This document shows, piece by piece, positions 15,251 through 20,011 of a stretch of DNA of 20,011 nt (position 1 is the first letter of the stretch; each line of letters starts with the position of its first letter). Source of the stretch: an uncultured Verrucomicrobiota bacterium (lineage in GTDB: Bacteria; Verrucomicrobiota; Kiritimatiellia; RFP12; UBA1067). The translations under genes were made by a program, and so were the position numbers. Location: the NCBI GenBank assembly GCA_945487985.1, contig CALYTX010000005.1, positions 1 through 20,011 on the forward strand, read 5' to 3'. Below the pieces are notes generated by a model. The model ran no database searches. It had not been told where the DNA came from and saw only the letters and a program-made list of their open reading frames with translations.

Positions 15251-16504
15251 ATGATGACATCTCATTACAAGCTCGATGGTAAAACGGTCTCGCTGCTTGG
15301 ATACGGCGCGATGCGCCTGCCGACGGTAGACGGCAAGCATGCGGTGCCGTGGCAGAAGGAGGGCTATTCCGACAAGGCCATCGACCAGGAACTCTTGAAC
15401 CGTCAGGTCAAGATGCTCCTCGACGGCGGTGTGACCTACTTCGACACGTCGCCTGCCTACTGCCGCGGCGAGTCGGAGACCGCGCTCGGCAAGGCCCTGA
15501 AGGCGAGCGGCTACGCCCGCAAGGACTATGTCGTCGCGACGAAGCTCTCCAACTTCGCGCCCCAGCAGTATCCGCTCGCGGCCTGCAAGAAGATGTTCGA
15601 GGACTCGCTCAAGTTCCTCCAGACGGACTACATCGACAACTACCTCCTCCACTCCATTGGCAACGGCGACTTCAAGACGTTCTCCAAGCGCTACCTCGAA
15701 AACGGCGCCCTGGACTGGTGCGTTGAGCAGCGCGCGAAGGGCCGCATCCGCCACCTCGGCTTCTCCTACCACGGCGACCCCAAGGCGTTCGAATGGTGCA
15801 TCGAGCGCCACGGCACGTACAAGTGGGACTTCGTGCAGATCCAGATGAACTACGTCGACTGGCGTCACGCGAAGGAGGTGAACGAGCGCAACCTCGACGC
15901 CAAGTACCTCTACGAGACGCTCGCGAAGCTCGACATCCCCGTCGTCATCATGGAGCCGCTGCTCGGCGGACGCCTCGCGCGCTACAACTACGCGCTCGCG
16001 CAGGAGCTCACCCCCCTCGACCCGGAGTCGACGCTCGCGAAGTGGGCGTTCCGCTTCTGCGGCACGTTCCCGAAGGTGATGACCGTCCTCTCCGGCATGA
16101 CGCGCACCGAGCACATCGAGGAGAACCTCGTCACCTTCTCGCCGCTCAAGCCCTGCAGCGAGAAGGAGCTGGCCGCCCTTGAGCGCGCGGCGCAGCGGAT
16201 GCTCGCGCTCAACACGATCCCGTGCAACAGCTGCAACTACTGCATGCCGTGTCCGTACGGGCTGGACATCGTCTCGCTCCTCCAGTTCCGCAACAGCGTC
16301 CTCACGGCGAAGACGATGCCGTCCGCGAAGGAGGTGCTGAAAGCCTACGCGAAGGCCGTGCCGGAGGAGCTGCGCCGCGCCGACCACTGCACGGGGTGCG
16401 GACGCTGCACGCCGCATTGTCCGCAGTCAATCGACATTCCGCGCGAAATCGCGGCGATTGACGAATGGATTGATTCGCTGAAGAACCAGGAGGTGTCGAA
16501 ATGA
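15251..16504 (+). CDS. Aldo/keto reductase with two C-terminal 4Fe-4S motifs, 417 aa
   Basis: This is a cytosolic oxidoreductase of the ferredoxin-linked aldo/keto reductase type (COG1453-like). The TIM-barrel catalytic tetrad is present: D65 and Y70 (YFDTSPAY), K98 (VVATKLS) and H134 (NYLLHSIG). The C-terminus carries C325/C328/C331/C334 (CNSCNYCMPCPYG) and C380/C383/C386/C390 (CTGCGRCTPHCPQSIDIP), so two 4Fe-4S clusters are expected. This suggests electron exchange with ferredoxin-like partners, typical of anaerobes. The substrate is unknown. It overlaps the following Fe-S membrane protein by 4 nt (ATGA), so the two probably form a redox pair. From about 15300 to 16415 third codon positions are almost all G or C, in contrast to the ends of the gene and to its neighbours. 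Confidence 0.92.
   Translation: MMTSHYKLDGKTVSLLGYGAMRLPTVDGKHAVPWQKEGYSDKAIDQELLNRQVKMLLDGGVTYFDTSPAYCRGESETALGKALKASGYARKDYVVATKLSNFAPQQYPLAACKKMFEDSLKFLQTDYIDNYLLHSIGNGDFKTFSKRYLENGALDWCVEQRAKGRIRHLGFSYHGDPKAFEWCIERHGTYKWDFVQIQMNYVDWRHAKEVNERNLDAKYLYETLAKLDIPVVIMEPLLGGRLARYNYALAQELTPLDPESTLAKWAFRFCGTFPKVMTVLSGMTRTEHIEENLVTFSPLKPCSEKELAALERAAQRMLALNTIPCNSCNYCMPCPYGLDIVSLLQFRNSVLTAKTMPSAKEVLKAYAKAVPEELRRADHCTGCGRCTPHCPQSIDIPREIAAIDEWIDSLKNQEVSK
16488..16494 (+). promoter_or_regulatory. Full anti-SD-matching ribosome binding site
   Basis: AGGAGGT, inside the end of the reductase gene, sits 6 nt before ATG 16501 and supports that start and coupling. Confidence 0.85.
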
Positions 16505-18141
16505 AGAAAATCGCCTTGCGGATTTTAGCGCTCGTTTCATTGCTGGCGGCGGCAGGCGCGTTTCTTGGCTGGCTACCCGCGCAGGTGTTGAAGATCCAGC
16601 CTGCGCCGACGATTGCCTTCGTTGTCGTTTTGTTGCTGACGCCGTTCGTCGGGCGATTTTTCTGCGGCTGGATCTGTCCGCTCGGAGTGCTGCAGAGCAC
16701 GATGAATTATCTCTGCCATCCGCAAGCGCACGTCCGCCGTGTTTGCACGCGCCTGCCCGAGACCAAGTTGCAGCTGGCGGTTCGCTGGAGCGTTTTCGCC
16801 GGTGCGGCGGTGCTGGTGGCGGCCGGGGCGGGCGCGCTCGCTTACGCCTTGACGCCCTATTCGATCGCTGGCAAGGCGCTCGCAGGGTTCGTGCCAGGCC
16901 TCGTCATTTTCGCGGTGATAATCGTTCTGTCCGCGTTGGGCAAAGGCAGGCTGTGGTGCAACTGGATCTGTCCCGTGGGCACGCTCTTCAGCGCAATCTC
17001 CCGCTTCGCGGCCAACGGGCACAAGATTGACCTGAAAGACGGTTGCGGCAACTGCCGCGCCTGCTTCGTCGGACGGGATGCGGCCGCGGGCGAAGAAAAC
17101 AAGTCCGCCGTGCCTGCGAAGGGCGTGGAGCGGCGCGAGGTGCTTTTGGCCGCAGGCGCTTTGGCCGTGGTGGAAACGATGGAGAAAACCGTCGACGGCG
17201 GTTATGCGAAAGTATCGCTGCCGGGTCTGCCGGAGCGGCCGGCGAGCGTGCTTCCGCCAGGTGCGGTCGACCGTGCTTGGTTCAATCGCCTTTGCATTGG
17301 CTGCGGCGCGTGCGCGGCGGCATGCCCGGAAAAATGCATTGTGCTGTCGACATCAATGAAAACCTTCGGGCAACCCCAGCTCGATTTCCGCCACGGACAC
17401 TGCCGCGTGGCTTGTCCGCAGCGTTGCGCCGCGGCGTGTCCCGCCGGCGCGCTCAAGGTGCGCGAGAATATCGCACGGCGCGATTTGCATCTTGGCCATG
17501 CGATTTGGAAAAAGGAACGCTGCATTCGCACAATCAACGGCGTGGCGTGCACGGCGTGTTCGCGCAAGTGTCCGGTTGGAGCGATTGAGATTGTGCAGGG
17601 CTTCCCAGTGGTTGACAAGGACAAGTGCATCGGTTGCGGCGCGTGCGAGCATGTCTGCCCGGCGCGTCCATTGCCGGCGATTTTCGTCAAAGGCTTCGAT
17701 CGGCAGCGTGCGGTCAGGCCGTTTAATCTTGACGATCTTATCGCCGAGATGAAAGGCATAATCGTCCGTGGCGAAGCCTCGGCCGTTGCCGCGTGCGACG
17801 GCGTGATATGCGCGCGGGCGTCGGGCAGGGGGCTTGAGCCTTTGCTCACGCTGCTTGACGGCGGCAAGCTCCGCCGCGCGGTAGTGGTCGACAAAGTGGT
17901 CGGTCGCGCGGCGGCGGCGGTCTGCATCGCCGGTCGTGTGCGGCGGGTGCATGCGCTTATGATGTCGGAAGACGCGCGGACACTGCTGAGCGCGCGCGGG
18001 ATTCCGGCGAGCGCGGACGAAATAGTGCCCAAAATCCTCGATCGCCAGAAGCGCGCGAGCTGTCCGCTCGAAGCGCGCATTGAGGGGATCGAGGATCCGG
18101 AGCGGATGGTCGAAGCGCTGCGCGCGATGATCACGCGGTGA
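16501..18141 (+). CDS. NapH-like / NapG-like / DUF1893 fusion Fe-S membrane protein, 546 aa
   Basis: The first 165 residues resemble NapH-type membrane ferredoxins: helices at about 7-27, 36-54, 95-117 and 128-147, with FCGWICPLG (54-62) and WCNWICPVG (152-160). CGNCRAC (182-188) follows. An arginine pair before a hydrophobic stretch (ERREVLLAAGALAVV, 210-224) looks like the remnant of a NapG-type Tat leader. Four Cys clusters of NapG/MauM style then come: CIGCGACAAACP (265-276), C301/C305/C309/C313, C341 with C350/C353/C357, and CIGCGACEHVCP (376-387). Residues about 427-541 match DUF1893 (TM1506-like, deaminase-like fold), with VVDKVVGRAAA and CPLE. It likely moves electrons at the membrane, probably with the reductase overlapping upstream. 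The partner and the DUF1893 role are not known. Confidence 0.88.
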   Translation: MKKIALRILALVSLLAAAGAFLGWLPAQVLKIQPAPTIAFVVVLLLTPFVGRFFCGWICPLGVLQSTMNYLCHPQAHVRRVCTRLPETKLQLAVRWSVFAGAAVLVAAGAGALAYALTPYSIAGKALAGFVPGLVIFAVIIVLSALGKGRLWCNWICPVGTLFSAISRFAANGHKIDLKDGCGNCRACFVGRDAAAGEENKSAVPAKGVERREVLLAAGALAVVETMEKTVDGGYAKVSLPGLPERPASVLPPGAVDRAWFNRLCIGCGACAAACPEKCIVLSTSMKTFGQPQLDFRHGHCRVACPQRCAAACPAGALKVRENIARRDLHLGHAIWKKERCIRTINGVACTACSRKCPVGAIEIVQGFPVVDKDKCIGCGACEHVCPARPLPAIFVKGFDRQRAVRPFNLDDLIAEMKGIIVRGEASAVAACDGVICARASGRGLEPLLTLLDGGKLRRAVVVDKVVGRAAAAVCIAGRVRRVHALMMSEDARTLLSARGIPASADEIVPKILDRQKRASCPLEARIEGIEDPERMVEALRAMITR

Positions 18142-18147
18142 GGGAGG
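18141..18147 (+). promoter_or_regulatory. Ribosome binding site deciding the receptor start
   Basis: AGGGAGG lies 7 nt before GTG 18155 and 13 nt before ATG 18161. An in-frame TGA at 18128-18130 rules out any longer N-terminus. Confidence 0.7.
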
Positions 18148-18154
18148 CGAACTG

Positions 18155-20011
18155 GTGGGTATGGCGTATGGTTGGTTGCTGATAGCGACGGCTCCAGTCG
18201 TAACCGAGCTGCCGCCGGTGGAAGTTGTTGCCGCGCCGGTGCTACAGGAAGAGCGCATTCTCGACAATGGCGCGGAGGTTAGCGAGCTGACGCGCTCGCA
18301 GTTGAGTGCCATCAATGCGCAGGATTTGCAAAGCGCGTTGCGGCAGGTTCCGGGCGTGACGATTTCACGTTATTCGGCAGTCGGCAGTTATGGCGGAGGC
18401 CAAGGTGGAGCCGTGTTCGTGCGTGGGTTGGGCGTGTCGCGTCCGGGCGGTGAATTGCGCGTTTATAGCGACGGTGCGCCGCGCGAATCGGGCGTCTGGT
18501 CGCATCCGCTGATGGACGCCAACCCCGTCGATTTCGCCGAAAAAGTCCGCGTTATCAAAACTCCCCATCCGGGGTTGCTCGCCGGGACTTTTGCCGCGGT
18601 CGAAACCGAGACGCGCCGTCGCGCGACGCCAGGTTTCGAGGGTGAAACCAATCTTGAATATGGCCGCTACAACACTTTGATTGGATCGGTTGCCGCTGGT
18701 GGACGGGAAGGCGCTCTCGACGCTTATGCAGGGGGCGCTTATAAGCGCAGCGACGGTCATCGCGCGCACAGCGCCGCATGGATGGACAATGCGTTCTTTC
18801 GTATCGGCTGGGAATTCTCCGACTGGGCGCGAATTGCTTTCATCTATACCCGCACCGACAGCGAAGTTGAGGATCCCGGACCGAAAGGGAGCACTTCTCC
18901 CAAGTACGACCGCTTCGACTTGTCGAGCGATTTGTACAACGTGCGTTTCGATTTGCAACGCGAGGAGATTGAGGGTTATTCGCTGGTCTATTTCGAACAT
19001 GGCGACGTCGCCTGGCATAAAGACCATCTCGTCGACGGGGTGGCCAGTTCCCCGGCAGGAGACGCTGATACGACCTGGCTCGATATTGGCACTCGCCACC
19101 GCTATGTTGTCCATTACAGCGATTGCTGGCGTTCAACCTTTGCCGGCGAACTGGCCCGGGACGGCGGACATACGGACAGTACGCGCTACAGCGACAATCG
19201 GCGCATTTCCGGCTATAAGGGCGAATTCTTCTCGATGTCGGGCTATGGCGATTTGGCCAGGGATTTTGGCTTAGGCGAGAAGTGGACGATTACGCCTGCA
19301 GTTGGCGCTCGGTATTACTACCACAATCGTTACGACGGCGAATTCGCACCCGCCGGCTCGCTGGTGCTTGATTACGACAAGAAGATGTCGCTGTTCGTGC
19401 AGTCCTTGCGCGCAGTGCACTATCCAGGCGTCTATACGCGCGCATTGGCCGCGGATTTCGCGAAGAATTCGCTCGAAGCCGAGACGCTCGACAGTATCAG
19501 CGCGGGTGTGCAGGCGAAGTTCGCCGAGGAGCGTCAAATCAAGTGTTCGTTCTTCCGCAATTCCATCGGCGAGCGGATAACCAGAACGGTCAACCGCTAT
19601 ATCAACGAGGGTGACATTGATATGCACGGCGTGGAGGTTTCGTCCGTCTGGCGCGTAACCGACGATTGGAAGCTCTACGGCGGGGCCACCTTCACCCGAG
19701 CGGAGAACTGCCGCGCTTCGCGAGTGCCGGAGTGGGCTTTCACGGCCGCGTCGGTGTGGCGGATTTGCGATTGGCTTCGTTGGACGCTCGATGGGCAGTA
19801 CATCGGTTCAATGTACGCCTATTCTGTCCGCAACGCTATTGCCGATACAGAGGCGGCGGAGAAGCTCGATGGTGGTTTTCTGTTCAACACCCGCCTTTCG
19901 CTGCCGCTCGAATCATTCTGTCGGCAGCAGGGTGAAATCTATCTTTCGGTCGAGAACTTTACCAATCGGCATTATGAATACTACCCTGGCTATCCGATTG
20001 GCGGGGCGATG
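18155..20011 (+). CDS. TonB-dependent outer-membrane receptor (3' partial)
   Basis: The frame is open from GTG 18155 to the last base (619 codons) with no stop. A TonB-box-like segment (PPVEVVAAP, about 20-28) precedes a plug domain (about 44-155). The plug shows DLQSALRQVPGVTISRY, GGAVFVRGLGV, the DGAPRESG turn and VRVIKTPHPGLLAGTFAAVE. The rest is an amphipathic barrel with alternating aromatic residues, and ENFTNRHYEYYPGYPIGGAM at the edge is the usual motif close to the C-terminus, so perhaps 10-20 residues are missing. It imports a small ligand such as a siderophore, metal complex or cofactor; the ligand is not readable. The leader MGMAYGWLLIATAP is short and has no Lys or Arg. It lies 13 nt after the Fe-S fusion gene. 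No TonB with a full C-terminal domain is encoded in the window. Confidence 0.92.
   Translation, partial: MGMAYGWLLIATAPVVTELPPVEVVAAPVLQEERILDNGAEVSELTRSQLSAINAQDLQSALRQVPGVTISRYSAVGSYGGGQGGAVFVRGLGVSRPGGELRVYSDGAPRESGVWSHPLMDANPVDFAEKVRVIKTPHPGLLAGTFAAVETETRRRATPGFEGETNLEYGRYNTLIGSVAAGGREGALDAYAGGAYKRSDGHRAHSAAWMDNAFFRIGWEFSDWARIAFIYTRTDSEVEDPGPKGSTSPKYDRFDLSSDLYNVRFDLQREEIEGYSLVYFEHGDVAWHKDHLVDGVASSPAGDADTTWLDIGTRHRYVVHYSDCWRSTFAGELARDGGHTDSTRYSDNRRISGYKGEFFSMSGYGDLARDFGLGEKWTITPAVGARYYYHNRYDGEFAPAGSLVLDYDKKMSLFVQSLRAVHYPGVYTRALAADFAKNSLEAETLDSISAGVQAKFAEERQIKCSFFRNSIGERITRTVNRYINEGDIDMHGVEVSSVWRVTDDWKLYGGATFTRAENCRASRVPEWAFTAASVWRICDWLRWTLDGQYIGSMYAYSVRNAIADTEAAEKLDGGFLFNTRLSLPLESFCRQQGEIYLSVENFTNRHYEYYPGYPIGGAM

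Noticed and set aside
15245..16417. Minus-strand open frame opposite the aldo/keto reductase (390 codons)
   Set aside because: The plus strand carries the full catalytic tetrad and two Fe-S motifs. The antisense frame stays open because third positions there are nearly all G or C.
17202..18315. Overlapping minus-strand frames opposite the Fe-S fusion gene and the receptor start
   Set aside because: Ser/Arg/Ala-rich translations without motifs; the plus strand has intact Cys clusters and a DUF1893 domain.
1..20011. CRISPR arrays, tRNA or rRNA genes, insertion sequences, phage genes
   Set aside because: No direct-repeat arrays, RNA gene signatures, transposase motifs or integrase motifs were seen on reading both strands. 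Almost all of the window is coding and the gaps are too short.

Overview
The window reads as one continuous plus-strand block of about 20 kb from a GC-rich diderm bacterium. The outer-membrane receptor, the Exb/Tol motor parts, the TPR and DUF4159 proteins, the oxygen-sensitive Fe-S enzymes and the classical GGAGG ribosome sites would fit the PVC group, perhaps an anaerobic Kiritimatiellota-like or Verrucomicrobia-like lineage. That assignment is an inference from gene content. No rRNA, marker gene or database search supports it. I see no tRNA, rRNA, CRISPR array, insertion sequence or phage gene.

Region 1 (1-10462) holds three exported or probably exported proteins in a row, separated by 26 and 29 nt. 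The first is a giant protein of at least 2182 residues whose start lies outside the window. The second is a 528-residue TPR protein. The third is a 756-residue protein. The first and third share one architecture: TPR repeats, then repeated beta-rich units carrying a 'GVF' motif, then TPR repeats at the C-terminus. A terminator-like hairpin with a T run (10464-10498) follows and runs straight into a perfect extended -10 promoter (10498-10506).

Region 2 (10540-14396) is a tightly packed ion-driven motor module. It encodes an ExbB/TolQ channel protein, two tandem ExbD/TolR proteins, a single-pass TonB/TolA-like stalk that keeps the S-x-x-x-H transmembrane motif but has no TonB receptor-binding domain, and a polytopic membrane protein ending in a DUF4159 domain. 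Start and stop codons overlap or nearly touch. With the TPR proteins upstream this looks like an uncharacterised envelope-spanning machine. One ExbB-type protein with two ExbD-type proteins is also the stoichiometry of the AglRQS gliding motor of Myxococcus, but nothing here proves motility.

Region 3 (14393-18141) encodes an HD-domain phosphohydrolase (overlapping the DUF4159 gene by ATGA), an aldo/keto reductase with two C-terminal 4Fe-4S motifs, and a large Fe-S protein. That last protein joins a NapH-like membrane part, a NapG-like four-cluster ferredoxin part and a C-terminal DUF1893 domain. It overlaps the reductase by ATGA. Most of the reductase gene has strikingly higher GC at third codon positions than its neighbours.

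Region 4 (18155-20011) is a TonB-dependent outer-membrane receptor, open to the window edge and probably missing only its last residues. It has a plug domain and a TonB-box-like segment, but a very short leader without basic residues. Regions 2-4 may be read as one long transcription unit from the promoter near 10500, because no gap after it exceeds 63 nt.
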